Shown here: positions 6,723 to 14,946 of the stretch, in pieces | Position numbering within the stretch: the first letter of the stretch is position 1 | How the letters are laid out: the number at the start of each line of letters is the position of its first letter | Assembly: GCA_018830285.1 (NCBI GenBank) | Contig: JAHJSB010000004.1 | Coordinates: 1-58,349, forward strand | Source: Alphaproteobacteria bacterium | GTDB lineage: Bacteria; Pseudomonadota; Alphaproteobacteria; Caulobacterales; Hyphomonadaceae | Length of the DNA stretch: 58,349 bases | Direction of reading: 5' to 3' | The notes under the pieces: generated by a model | Databases searched by the model: none | Seen by the model: only the letters and a program-made list of their open reading frames with translations | Told to the model about the DNA's origin: nothing | Program-made: the position numbers and the translations under genes

Positions 6723-7415
6723 CTAGTGCGCCGCATGGCAGGCGGCCGGCACACCGATGTCGAGCAGCGGCAGGCCTTCATTGCAGAGCTCCAGCCCGCC
6801 CTGCCACATCATATGCAGCGCAACGTAGAGAATGACTGCGAGGCCGACAAAGGCAATCCAGCGATGGCGCGTCAGGATGCGTGCGATGAAGGATGAGGCC
6901 AGGCCCATCAGCAGGATCGACAGTGTCAGCCCGAACACGAGCACGACCGGGTGTTCACGCGCCGCGCCCGCGACACCGAGCACGTTGTCGAGCGACATGG
7001 AGACGTCGGCAAGGATGATCTGGGTGACTGCGGCGCGCAGGCTCTTGCCGGGGACCTGGCCGGCGATCGTGCCGTCGCCATCGAGATCTGCAGCGGCGAG
7101 CGCTTCTTCAGCGGCATGGGCGGCACTGTCGCGCAGTTCGCGCCACATCTTCCACGCGACCCAGAGAAGCAGGAGGCCGCCCGCGAACAGGAGGCCCACG
7201 ATCAGGAGGAGTTCTGCCGCGATGAGGGCAAAGGCGATGCGCAGGATCGTGGCGACGAGGATGCCGATAAGGATGGCCTTGCCGCGCTGGTGTTTGGGAA
7301 GGCCCGCCGCCGCCATGCCGATGACAACCGCATTGTCGCCCGCCAGAACGAGGTCAATCGCGATCACGGCCAAGAACGCCTGAATCATTTCGGGCGTCAG
7401 GAAATCGAGCGTCAT
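6723..7415 (-). CDS. TerC/Alx family integral membrane protein
   Basis: A 230-residue polytopic protein of the TerC family, associated with metal (often manganese) export and tellurium resistance. It has the paired acidic membrane motifs IDLVLAGDNAVVIG (about 20-33) and ADVSMSLDNVLGVAG (about 137-151), which probably form the ion site, with about seven hydrophobic helices. The central cytoplasmic loop contains ADLDGDGTIAG, which resembles a calcium-binding loop and is not a standard part of the family. No manganese (yybP-ykoY) riboswitch was recognised in the 100-bp leader, and no good ribosome site is visible. The substrate is unknown. Confidence 0.88.
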   Translation of the reverse strand: MTLDFLTPEMIQAFLAVIAIDLVLAGDNAVVIGMAAAGLPKHQRGKAILIGILVATILRIAFALIAAELLLIVGLLFAGGLLLLWVAWKMWRELRDSAAHAAEEALAAADLDGDGTIAGQVPGKSLRAAVTQIILADVSMSLDNVLGVAGAAREHPVVLVFGLTLSILLMGLASSFIARILTRHRWIAFVGLAVILYVALHMMWQGGLELCNEGLPLLDIGVPAACHAAH

Positions 7416-7516
7416 GGCGGGAGGGTTTTCCGGGGCCGGGTAATCGGTCGACCTGAGGGATCAGATGGGGGGCATCACCGAAGGGAGCAATGCGGTGCCT
7501 GCTGAAAATTTTCCGA

Positions 7517-7981
7517 CTAGGAGTTGGCCGTGTTTGTCGTGATTTGCGTCATTGTCGAATTGGCGATGAAGCAGAGTTCGTGCGCTTCATGGTGCAAGGC
7601 TGCAATCTGGTCCACGGACGGGACCGGCCCCTGATAGCTCACAACCGGGTTCAACGTGACCCGGGTGATTGCCAAGCGGCCGGCAGCGTTCTTGCCGAGC
7701 ACGCCGACCGCCTCGTCTTCATAGGAGTTGACGACGAAGCCTGCGTCGCGCGCCATGTGGAGATAGAACAGCATGTGGCAGCTGGAGATCGAGGCGACAA
7801 AAGCCTCCTCCGGATCGACATTCCCTGCGACCGAATACGGTAGCGGGACGATGTGGGGCGACGCGGAGGCGGGCACTTTCAGGCCGCCGTCAAATTCCCA
7901 TTCATGCGCGCGTGAATGCTTGTTGGCCGCGAAGTCATCATCGCCGCGCGACCATCTGATGATGGCTGTGTGTTTCCCCAT
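7517..7981 (-). CDS. OsmC family peroxiredoxin
   Basis: OsmC/Ohr proteins reduce organic hydroperoxides or detoxify electrophiles using two cysteines. This 154-residue protein has the first in SISSCHMLFYLHMA (Cys68) and the second in HELCFIANS (Cys137), plus the PEEAFVASISSC signature. It resembles the YhfA-like OsmC branch more than Ohr. The start at 7979-7981 follows GGAGAC at good spacing and gives MGKHTAIIRW, a typical beginning; the longer frame to 8038 has no support. Divergent from the 2OG-oxygenase gene at 8117. Confidence 0.9.
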   Translation of the reverse strand: MGKHTAIIRWSRGDDDFAANKHSRAHEWEFDGGLKVPASASPHIVPLPYSVAGNVDPEEAFVASISSCHMLFYLHMARDAGFVVNSYEDEAVGVLGKNAAGRLAITRVTLNPVVSYQGPVPSVDQIAALHHEAHELCFIANSTMTQITTNTANS

Positions 7982-8116
7982 GTCCGGTCTCCAGAACGTG
8001 TGTGACGGGTGGCGCTGTCTAGCCGGGCAAGGGCGCACATATCAAGCCGCATGAATCGGAATGCGGGCTCGGCTCGGCCAGACTAAACCCGGCTTGAAAA
8101 ACTTGCAGGAGACAAA

Positions 8117-8812
8117 ATGGGCGTCGCGGATATTGACTGGACCGCCATCGAGACAGCGCTGGATGGACGCGGCTTTGCCTCGCTGGGCACATTGCTGGAT
8201 GCAGAGGCGCGGGTCGCTCTGGCAGGCGCATTCGGAGAGGAGGCGCCCTATCGAAGCCATGTGCACATGGCGCGGCACGGGTTTGGACGGGGCGAGTACA
8301 AGTATTTCCGTTATCCCCTGCCCTCGCCCATCGCAGGCCTGCGCGCGGCGCTGTATCCGGGCTGCGCTGCCATTGCCAATCGCTGGGCAGAGCGGATGCG
8401 CCTGGACGGGCGCTATCCCAACACCCATGTGGATTTCCTGGAGACGTGCCATGCGGCGGGACAGGAAAAGCCAACGCCGCTGATCCTGTCGTATCGTGAA
8501 GGCGACTATAATTGCCTGCATCAGGACCTGTATGGCGGTATCGTTTTTCCGCTCCAGGTGGTTATCCTGCTGAGCGAACCCAGCAAGGATTTTGACGGAG
8601 GCGAGTTCGTGTTGACCGAACAGCGGCCAAGGATGCAATCGCGCGCGCATGTCGTGCCCATGCGGGCCGGCGAGGCGGTGGTGTTCGCGGTCAGTCAACG
8701 GCCCGTGAAAGGTACGCGCGGCGACTACCGCGTGAAGATGCGCCACGGGGTGAGTACGCTGACGCGGGGGATGCGGTTTGCGACAGGGATCATTTTCCAT
8801 GACGCGACGTGA
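8117..8812 (+). CDS. 2OG-Fe(II) oxygenase family protein
   Basis: A 231-residue non-haem iron, 2-oxoglutarate-dependent oxygenase. The iron triad is visible as His135-x-Asp137 (LHQDLYGG) and His210 (MRHGVS), with a basic residue near 220 for the 2OG carboxylate. It resembles the COG3826-type group often found beside alkB. The substrate is unknown; proximity to alkB suggests DNA or RNA repair, which is inference. Start: GGAGACAAA before ATG 8117. The TGA overlaps the alkB ATG by one base, so the two are coupled. Confidence 0.85.
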   Translation: MGVADIDWTAIETALDGRGFASLGTLLDAEARVALAGAFGEEAPYRSHVHMARHGFGRGEYKYFRYPLPSPIAGLRAALYPGCAAIANRWAERMRLDGRYPNTHVDFLETCHAAGQEKPTPLILSYREGDYNCLHQDLYGGIVFPLQVVILLSEPSKDFDGGEFVLTEQRPRMQSRAHVVPMRAGEAVVFAVSQRPVKGTRGDYRVKMRHGVSTLTRGMRFATGIIFHDAT

Positions 8813-9447
8813 TGGCTGACCTGCTGAGCACCCAGCGGCCCGCCAAGGCCTGGCATGGCGAAGGCGTGCTGCACCTGCCCGGCTTTGCCGATGCGCCGGC
8901 CCTGTGGGATGCACTGCAGCCCGTGCTGGCGTCGGCGCCGTTCCGGCATCTCGTGACACCGGGTGGCAAGACCATGTCGGTCTCGATGACGAATTGCGGT
9001 GAGGTTGGCTGGGTCTCTGACCGGACCGGCTATCGCTACGATGCGATAGACCCGCTGGGTGGACGGCGATGGCCTGAGATGCCTGACGTGTTCCGCGATG
9101 TGGCGCGGCGGGCGGCAGCGGCGTTTGGCGCGGACGACTTTGATCCCGATGCCTGCCTGATCAATTGCTATGAGGTCGGTACGCGCCTGACCGCACACCA
9201 GGACCAGGACGAGCAGGATCTTGGCCAGCCGGTCGTGTCGGTCTCGATGGGCCTGCCCGGCCGGTTCGTGATTGGCGGGACAGAGCGGGCAGGGCCGAAG
9301 CAGACCGTGCTTTTAGAGCATGGCGACGCGCTGGTGTTCGGACGCAGTGCACGGCTGGCCTATCATGGCGTGCTCCCTGTGAAGGCAGGCGTGCACGATA
9401 TGGTTGGCACCCGTCGGATCAGCCTGACCTTCCGAAAGGCCGGGTAG
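8812..9447 (+). CDS. alkB: DNA oxidative demethylase AlkB
   Basis: Repairs 1-methyladenine and 3-methylcytosine by oxidative demethylation with Fe(II), O2 and 2-oxoglutarate. The 211-residue protein carries His129-x-Asp131 (AHQDQDEQDLGQP), the distal His185 (AYHGVLP) and the C-terminal RISLTFR motif (202-208) that binds 2OG. Length matches E. coli AlkB (216). I use the ATG at 8812, which overlaps the upstream TGA (TGATG); a GTG three bases earlier is in frame. It forms an operon with the upstream oxygenase. Confidence 0.95.
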   Translation: MADLLSTQRPAKAWHGEGVLHLPGFADAPALWDALQPVLASAPFRHLVTPGGKTMSVSMTNCGEVGWVSDRTGYRYDAIDPLGGRRWPEMPDVFRDVARRAAAAFGADDFDPDACLINCYEVGTRLTAHQDQDEQDLGQPVVSVSMGLPGRFVIGGTERAGPKQTVLLEHGDALVFGRSARLAYHGVLPVKAGVHDMVGTRRISLTFRKAG

Positions 9448-9506
9448 CCTGCTCGACAAGCAACCCGCCTGCGTGTCAGGCTGGGGGAAAGCGAGAGGAA
9501 ATCCCG

Positions 9507-10547
9507 ATGCAAGTTGCCGCCTATGCTGCCCAGAGCCCCGAGTCGCCTGTCGCGCCGTTCGAAATTACGCGGCGCGACCTGCAGCCGAATGACGTGCTGA
9601 TCGACATCACATGGTGCGGCGTGTGCCACAGCGATATCCACACGGCTCGCAATGAATGGGGCCGCACGAAATACCCGATCGTGCCGGGGCACGAGATCGT
9701 CGGAAAGGTCGGCGCGGTCGGCGCGGACGTGACCAAGCACAAGGTGGGCGACACGGTGGGCGTCGGATGCCTGGTCGATGCCTGCCTAGCGTGCGGCGCA
9801 TGCCATGATGGCGACGAGCAGTATTGCGAAAAGGGATCGGTTGGCACCTATGGCGGCACCGAGCCGGTGATCGGCGGGCCGACCCATGGCGGCTATTCAA
9901 AACAGATCGTGGTGCGCGATGAATTCGTGCTGAAGGTTTCCGACGCACTGAACCCGGCCGAAGTGGCGCCGCTGCTGTGCGCCGGGATCACGAGCTGGTC
10001 GCCGCTGAAGCACTGGAACGTCAAGGCAGGCGACAAGGTCGGCGTGATCGGCCTCGGCGGGCTCGGCCATATGGGCGTGAAGTTTGCGGTGGCGATGGGT
10101 TGCGACGTGGTGATGATCACGACGTCAGAAGCGAAGGGCGCGGACGCCAAGCGCCTCGGCGCGCATGACGTTCTGGTCTCAACCGACCGGGCCGCAATGA
10201 AAGCGCACCGGGGCCGTTTCGATTTCCTGCTGAATACAGTTCCGGTGAAGCATGACCTCAATCCTTACCTGATGCTGCTGGCTCGCAATGGCACGATGGT
10301 GCTGGTCGGCGCGATCGAGCCGTTGGAGCCGATGCATGGCGGCCTGTTGCTGGCCGGGCGGCGACGGGTGGCCGGATCGGGCATTGGCGGCATCGCGGAG
10401 ACCCAGGAGATGCTGGACTTCTGCGCCGAGCATGGCGTGACATCGGATGTCGAAGTGATCGCCATGAAGGATATCAACGCCGCCTATGACCGCGTGGTCA
10501 AAGGCGACGTGAAGTACCGGTTCGTGATCGATATGGCGACGCTTTAA
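9507..10547 (+). CDS. zinc-dependent alcohol dehydrogenase, YahK/CAD type
   Basis: A 346-residue medium-chain dehydrogenase, probably an NADPH-dependent aldehyde reductase or alcohol dehydrogenase. Visible motifs: CGVCHSDIH (catalytic zinc, about 37-45), GHEIVGKV (61-68), the four-cysteine structural zinc loop (CLVDACLACGACHDGDEQYC) and the Rossmann GLGGLGHMG near 185. This pattern fits the YahK/cinnamyl alcohol dehydrogenase branch. AGAGGAA precedes the ATG. The stop overlaps that of the convergent LpxR-like gene. Confidence 0.93.
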   Translation: MQVAAYAAQSPESPVAPFEITRRDLQPNDVLIDITWCGVCHSDIHTARNEWGRTKYPIVPGHEIVGKVGAVGADVTKHKVGDTVGVGCLVDACLACGACHDGDEQYCEKGSVGTYGGTEPVIGGPTHGGYSKQIVVRDEFVLKVSDALNPAEVAPLLCAGITSWSPLKHWNVKAGDKVGVIGLGGLGHMGVKFAVAMGCDVVMITTSEAKGADAKRLGAHDVLVSTDRAAMKAHRGRFDFLLNTVPVKHDLNPYLMLLARNGTMVLVGAIEPLEPMHGGLLLAGRRRVAGSGIGGIAETQEMLDFCAEHGVTSDVEVIAMKDINAAYDRVVKGDVKYRFVIDMATL

Positions 10548-11557
10548 TGTGCAATCGAGATTGAGAAGGCGCCGAAGCGTTGCGGCGTGACCTGGGAATC
10601 GAATTCCTCGGTGCGGTTCACGTATGTGAAGGCGAGCTGGACTTCACGATAGTGGATGGCAAGGCCAGCCTGAAGGTCGCCGACGAAATCCTTGCGGTCG
10701 TCAACGCGCGGGCCATCGCGAAACAGGTTGCCATCGAGGAACATGTCGCGGCCGATCGCACGACCGCTGGCGCCGATGAATAGGTAGCCGCCCAACGGGT
10801 TCTCGTCGGTGCCGGGGATGAACTCGCCAGCCCCCGAGAGCGCCGGACGGATGCGCGGCGGGCCGAAACTGGAATCAAGGTCCCAGCCGATACGGGCCGT
10901 CAGGCCAGATGATGCATAGGTGCGCACATTGCCGAGCGCGCCGCCGACATCGAAACCGAGATCGGTTTCAACGCCGAGCGGCAGCGTGGGCCCCGGGAAA
11001 CGATGCAGGCGCTGGACAATGATCTCGATGCCAGCCTCGTCGCGCAGCTGGTTGGGCCAGCCCTGCGCCTCGGCCACGCCGATGATGCGGTGGAAATTGT
11101 TCTGGACGAATTCGCCGCCGGCAGAGGGCCCGACAACACCGAGATTGACCTGCAGCGTATCCTGCGTGTTGGCGCTGCTGCCGACAATCGTGCCGGAGGC
11201 AAAAAGCCAGCCAGCATAGGGCCGGTCGGTCGGATCGGGCACAATCAGCGTCTTGTCCTCTGGCGTGAAGATGACATGCGAAAGCGCGAAACCCTGACGC
11301 AGTTCCTGGCGTTCGAGGTCGAGAAACGGGATACGGTCGGCAACCCATTCGAGCGCCGGGAAGATCTCGTCGGCGCCGGACACGCGCTCGATGCGCAGCC
11401 CGTTGGAATAGTTGCGGTCGGTGCCGCCACCGAACTTGTCGTTCTCCACCGTGAGCGAGGTCACGGCAGGCTTCTTGACCTCCTGGGCATGTGCCAGGGG
11501 CGCAACAAAAAGGGCCGCGACTAGCGCGGCCCGAAAACATGTCTGGGCCATCATCAT
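10544..11557 (-). CDS. LpxR-like lipid A 3'-O-deacylase (DUF2219)
   Basis: An outer-membrane beta-barrel hydrolase; LpxR removes the 3' acyloxyacyl group of lipid A. The 337-residue protein has a signal peptide (cut after LAHAQ near 25), then SLTVENDKFGGGTDRNYSNGLR, which carries the Asn-Asp and Tyr/Ser-Asn-Gly residues of the active site, and a DRPYAGWLF motif. The C-terminal strands include GYLFIGASGRAIGRDMFLDG and VGDLQAGLAIHYREVQLAFTY. Three consecutive ATGs make the exact start ambiguous by 2 codons. It lies 17 bp after a lipoprotein-like gene whose C-terminal half resembles its own. Activity on this organism's lipid A is inferred. Confidence 0.86.
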   Translation of the reverse strand: MMMAQTCFRAALVAALFVAPLAHAQEVKKPAVTSLTVENDKFGGGTDRNYSNGLRIERVSGADEIFPALEWVADRIPFLDLERQELRQGFALSHVIFTPEDKTLIVPDPTDRPYAGWLFASGTIVGSSANTQDTLQVNLGVVGPSAGGEFVQNNFHRIIGVAEAQGWPNQLRDEAGIEIIVQRLHRFPGPTLPLGVETDLGFDVGGALGNVRTYASSGLTARIGWDLDSSFGPPRIRPALSGAGEFIPGTDENPLGGYLFIGASGRAIGRDMFLDGNLFRDGPRVDDRKDFVGDLQAGLAIHYREVQLAFTYVNRTEEFDSQVTPQRFGAFSISIAH

Positions 11558-11574
11558 GGCCGGTGCCCTAGCAC

Positions 11575-12441
11575 CTATCGGCGCATGGTGAAACTTACAC
11601 CTGCGAAATCTTCAGTGTCGCTGATGGAGCCGTTTCGGTCTTCGTATTTCACTTCGCGGCGAATGTAGCTGAGCGACAGCTCGCCACCCGCGCGGTGGAC
11701 GGAAACACCGGCCTGCATGTCGCCCACGGTGACCTGGTCGGTCAGGGACATATCGTTGAGATTCGGGGCGAAACTCGTATTGCCGGCGTCCCAGACAAGG
11801 GCTTCGCCATCGGCGCCGGCGAAGATGTACCAGCCAGTTGGCTGGCCGTCCTTGCCGAGGATATCGAAGTCACGACCGATGCGGACTTCACCGCCGACGC
11901 GCTGGCTTAGCAGTTCGCCTTCTTCGCGCACGGCGATACGGGGCGCCACACCGACGTCAAAGTTGAGGCCGGTCATTGCCATAGGCGCCGAGAACGCGAC
12001 CTCTGCGGCAATGTCTTTCTCAATCTGGGTCGCGCCGGTCAGGCGAGCCTTGCTGCGCTCCGCCGTGATCGCAAGCAGCGCAGGACTGCCCGTCCACGCG
12101 AGTTCAGGCAGGCTGGACGGAACAATTCCGGCCGAGATGCCGAAATTGGCAGGCGTCGCGCCATCGAATGCCGCAACCGGTGCTGGCAAGGCGCCCATTA
12201 CCGTGCCTGAAAACCGGGCGGGCGCGCCATCGATGACATGAATGGAGATCGTTTCGGGCGCATCAGGCTGAACCGGGCTCGCACCCAGCGACGCCGGAAC
12301 GGCCATCGTCATGCCGAGCGTTGGCGGCACAGCGGGTTCTGACCGCACGAAATCATGTGGGGACGTTGAGACGCAGCCCTGACAGGCCAGCGTCAACACT
12401 GTAGAGGCTACTGCGAATACCATACGCCTGACACCCTTCAT
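11575..12441 (-). CDS. LpxR-like beta-barrel paralogue lacking the catalytic N-terminal part
   Basis: A 288-residue exported protein. The N-terminus MKGVRRMVFAVASTVLTLACQGC looks like a signal peptide with cysteines near a weak lipobox. The C-terminal 100 residues (VRIGRDFDILG, GWYIFAGADGEALVWD, VGDMQAGVSVHRAGGELSLSYIRREV, FAGVSFTM) parallel the end of the adjacent LpxR-like protein strand for strand. The ENDxxxGGTDRxYSNG catalytic segment is absent. It may be a non-catalytic barrel or partner. Start at 12439-12441 with GAGGA seven nt upstream. The LpxR-like gene follows after 17 bp, so they form an operon. Confidence 0.7.
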   Translation of the reverse strand: MKGVRRMVFAVASTVLTLACQGCVSTSPHDFVRSEPAVPPTLGMTMAVPASLGASPVQPDAPETISIHVIDGAPARFSGTVMGALPAPVAAFDGATPANFGISAGIVPSSLPELAWTGSPALLAITAERSKARLTGATQIEKDIAAEVAFSAPMAMTGLNFDVGVAPRIAVREEGELLSQRVGGEVRIGRDFDILGKDGQPTGWYIFAGADGEALVWDAGNTSFAPNLNDMSLTDQVTVGDMQAGVSVHRAGGELSLSYIRREVKYEDRNGSISDTEDFAGVSFTMRR

Positions 12442-12738
12442 GGCTAATCCTCGTAAGCTTACGCCTGTGTGAAGATTACACCCTAGCTCGCTTAATGTAG
12501 CATAAAGGACACACCATGCCCAAACGCCTTTCACTCAACAAAGATTAATTCTGGTTGATATAACGCTAACCTGTAGTTTTGGTTCCAAAACCCGAATACT
12601 GCAGGCATTTTCTCGCAAAAAGCAGGCCAGACGGGGCCGAAACGGCATTAACCTGGAAATTTTTTTGTTGAAATCGAGGCAGGCGCCGGCGCCTGTGTCT
12701 TAACCTCAGGCCGCCGATTTTCCACCCCTGGCAGAAAA
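12442..12738. other. intergenic promoter region with inverted repeats, no gene seen
   Basis: About 300 bp between the LpxR-like operon and the nrdA terminator, partly AT-rich. It holds a GTTTTGG-TT-CCAAAAC inverted repeat (12576-12591), a perfect 16-nt palindrome CAGGCGCCGGCGCCTG (12680-12695) and a T-run near 12660. The open frame spanning it on the minus strand overlaps the nrdA end and its terminator and is not credible. Confidence 0.5.
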
Positions 12739-12765
12739 GCGGCCAGCCCGATGAGAGCTGGCCGC
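12739..12765 (-). terminator. intrinsic terminator of nrdA
   Basis: GCGGCCAGC (12739-12747) and GCTGGCCGC (12757-12765) form a perfect 9-bp stem with a 9-nt loop, 30 bp after the nrdA stop. On the minus strand the stem is followed by TTTTCT. Confidence 0.8.
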
Positions 12766-12795
12766 CTTGCTGTTCATTGCCTGTGTGGCCGGCAC

Positions 12796-14664
12796 TTACT
12801 GGCAGGCGAGACACTCGTCATAATCGGTGTTCGGCGTGTCGAGGCTCTGGCCTTCGATCCGCTCGGAACCGGCAAAGGCCGCGCGCTGGACCGACTTGGA
12901 CCGGCAGTAATAGAGCGACTTCAGACCGCGTTCCCATGCCGTCCAGTGCAACATATGCAGGTCCCACTTGGACACGTCGCCCTTGAGGAAGAGGTTCAGC
13001 GACTGCGACTGGCAGATATAGGGCGTGCGATCCGCCGCAAGTTCGATGATCCAGCGCTGGTCGAGTTCGAAGGCGGTCTTGAAAACGTCCTTCTCGTGCT
13101 CGTCGAGGCAATCGAGGTGCTGCACCGAGCCTTCATGCTCGAGGATCGAGGTCCATATCTCGTTACTGTTGAGGCCCTTCTGATCGAGCAGGGTTTCGAG
13201 CTGCTGGTTCTTGACGGTGAACGAGCCCGACAGTGTCTTGTGGGTGTAGACGTTGGCCGGGATCGGCTCGATGCCTGCCGACGTGCCGCCGCAGATGATC
13301 GAGATCGATGCGGTGGGCGCAACGGCCATCTTGTGGCTGAAACGGGCCATCATGCCGACATCGCGGGCATCTTCGCAGGGACCGCGCTCCTTGGCGAGCT
13401 TGACCGAGGCCGCATCCGCGCCCTGGCGGATGTGCTTGAACATCTTCTCGTTCCAGACCTTGGCCATGGCGCCCTCCATCGAGACGTTCATCGACTGCAG
13501 GAACGAGTGGAAGCCCATCAGGCCGAGACCGACCGAGCGCTCGCGCTTGGCGGAATAGACGGCGCGGGCCATTTCCGGCGGCGCACGCTCGATGAAGTCT
13601 TCGAGCACGTTGTCGAGGAAGCGGAAGATGTCTTCCAGGAAATGCTCGTCTTTCGACCATTCCATGAATTTCTCGGCGTTGACCGAGGACAGGCAGCAAA
13701 CGGCTGTCCGGTCCTGGCCGCGATGGTCGATACCGGTCGGCAGGGTGATTTCAGAACAGAGGTTCGACTGCGTCACCTTAAGGCCCAGCTTGCGCTGGTG
13801 GGCCGGCATAGAATTGTTCACCGTGTCCGTGAACAGGAGGTAGGGCTCGCCGGTCTGCATGCGCAGCTCGAGAATTTTCTGCCACAGCTTGCGGGCATTG
13901 ATGGTGCGCACGACTTCGCCGGACTTCGGGCTGATCAGGCCGAAGTCTTCGTCAGCGCGGACCGCTTCCATGAAGGCATCGGTGATGTTGATGCCGTGGT
14001 GCAGGTTGAGGCTCTTGCGGTTGAAGTCGCCGGACGCCTTGCGGATCTCGAGGAATTCCTCGATTTCCGGGTGGTGGCAGTCGAGATAGCAGGCGGCAGA
14101 GCCACGGCGCAGCGAGCCCTGGCTGATCGCGAGGGTCAGCGAGTCCATCACGCGGATGAAGGGAATGATGCCGGACGTCTGACCGTTCTGGCCGACCTTC
14201 TCGCCGATCGAGCGGACATTGCCCCAATAGGTACCGATGCCGCCGCCATTCGAGGCGAGCCAGACGTTCTCGGTCCAGGTTTCGACAATGTCGTCAAGCG
14301 AATCGCCAACCTGGTTGAGGAAGCAGGAAATCGGCAGGCCGCGGGACGCGCCGCCATTCGACAGGACGGGCGTGGACGGCATGAACCAGAGTTTGGACAT
14401 ATAGTCGTAGAGGCGCTGGGCATGCTCGGAATCATCGGCAAAGGCCGTGGAGACACGGGCGAACATGTCCTGATAGGACTCGCCGGGCAGCAGATAGCGG
14501 TCTTTCAGCGTGGTCTTGCCGAAATCCGTCAGGAGCGCATCGCGCGACGGATCGGTCTTCACAGGAGCGCCTTCAACCACGCGCAGTTCCGCTTCGGCAC
14601 CTGCTTTCGGCTTGCCTTTACGCGGCGCGGATTTGGTCACAGACTTGGCTTCGGATGCAGACAT
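12796..14664 (-). CDS. nrdA: class I ribonucleotide reductase large (catalytic) subunit
   Basis: Reduces ribonucleoside diphosphates to deoxyribonucleotides with NrdB. The 622-residue sequence shows the active-site cysteines and partners: LPISCFLNQVGDSLDDI (first Cys), SNLCSEI (Asn, thiyl Cys, Glu) and VCCLSSVN, the radical-transfer tyrosines SLYYCRS, and the C-terminal redox pair DECLACQ. It is about 140 residues shorter than E. coli NrdA because the N-terminal ATP-cone domain is missing; residues 1-50 are a Lys/Ala-rich leader. Start at 14662-14664 follows GGAGGG; an in-frame start at 14748 would run through the promoter. NrdR and CtrA-type sites lie upstream. Confidence 0.96.
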   Translation of the reverse strand: MSASEAKSVTKSAPRKGKPKAGAEAELRVVEGAPVKTDPSRDALLTDFGKTTLKDRYLLPGESYQDMFARVSTAFADDSEHAQRLYDYMSKLWFMPSTPVLSNGGASRGLPISCFLNQVGDSLDDIVETWTENVWLASNGGGIGTYWGNVRSIGEKVGQNGQTSGIIPFIRVMDSLTLAISQGSLRRGSAACYLDCHHPEIEEFLEIRKASGDFNRKSLNLHHGINITDAFMEAVRADEDFGLISPKSGEVVRTINARKLWQKILELRMQTGEPYLLFTDTVNNSMPAHQRKLGLKVTQSNLCSEITLPTGIDHRGQDRTAVCCLSSVNAEKFMEWSKDEHFLEDIFRFLDNVLEDFIERAPPEMARAVYSAKRERSVGLGLMGFHSFLQSMNVSMEGAMAKVWNEKMFKHIRQGADAASVKLAKERGPCEDARDVGMMARFSHKMAVAPTASISIICGGTSAGIEPIPANVYTHKTLSGSFTVKNQQLETLLDQKGLNSNEIWTSILEHEGSVQHLDCLDEHEKDVFKTAFELDQRWIIELAADRTPYICQSQSLNLFLKGDVSKWDLHMLHWTAWERGLKSLYYCRSKSVQRAAFAGSERIEGQSLDTPNTDYDECLACQ

Positions 14665-14744
14665 GTGCAGCCCTCCGGTTTCATTGAATATATATAGGAA
14701 CTGAAGCCCCCGGCAGCCAGATATGGCCCCCAACTTCTCTCCTG

Positions 14745-14760
14745 ACACAACATATAGTGT
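14745..14760. promoter_or_regulatory. NrdR box upstream of nrdA
   Basis: ACACAACATATAGTGT agrees with the NrdR consensus at 14 of 16 positions, with intact ACAC and GTGT ends. It lies 81 bp upstream of the nrdA ATG. A related box stands before nrdB at 6053-6068. Confidence 0.85.
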
Positions 14761-14767
14761 CGGAAGG

Positions 14768-14782
14768 TTAACATGGGGTCAA
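14768..14782. promoter_or_regulatory. near-consensus CtrA site
   Basis: TTAA-N7-TCAA differs by one base from the CtrA consensus TTAA-N7-TTAA. It lies 8 bp beyond the NrdR box and 44 bp from a perfect site, which raises its credibility. Confidence 0.4.
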
Positions 14783-14825
14783 CGGGACATTTCTTAAAAC
14801 CGTCAAAAAGGGCGTGGAATTCCGG

Positions 14826-14840
14826 TTAACGAGCAGTTAA
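14826..14840. promoter_or_regulatory. perfect CtrA-type box upstream of nrdA
   Basis: TTAACGAGCAGTTAA is an exact TTAA-N7-TTAA match to the CtrA binding consensus of Caulobacterales and relatives. It lies between the SRP RNA gene and nrdA, 162 bp from the nrdA ATG. CtrA could tie nrdA transcription to the cell cycle. Confidence 0.6.
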
Positions 14841-14946
14841 GCCATCCCGAGATCGCCTGTCCAGACAGACGAATACGCATTCCACAATTCGTGCACCACG
14901 CGACTGGATGCCGCGAAATATTTGTGACCGACGCGTGAGGGAAAAA

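Noticed and set aside
7416..7516. manganese (yybP-ykoY) riboswitch before the TerC gene
   Set aside because: The conserved riboswitch core was not found in the 100-bp leader.
12751..14697. 648-codon plus-strand open frame antiparallel to nrdA
   Set aside because: It mirrors nrdA, shows no family features, and is a high-GC shadow frame; nrdA on the other strand is unmistakable.
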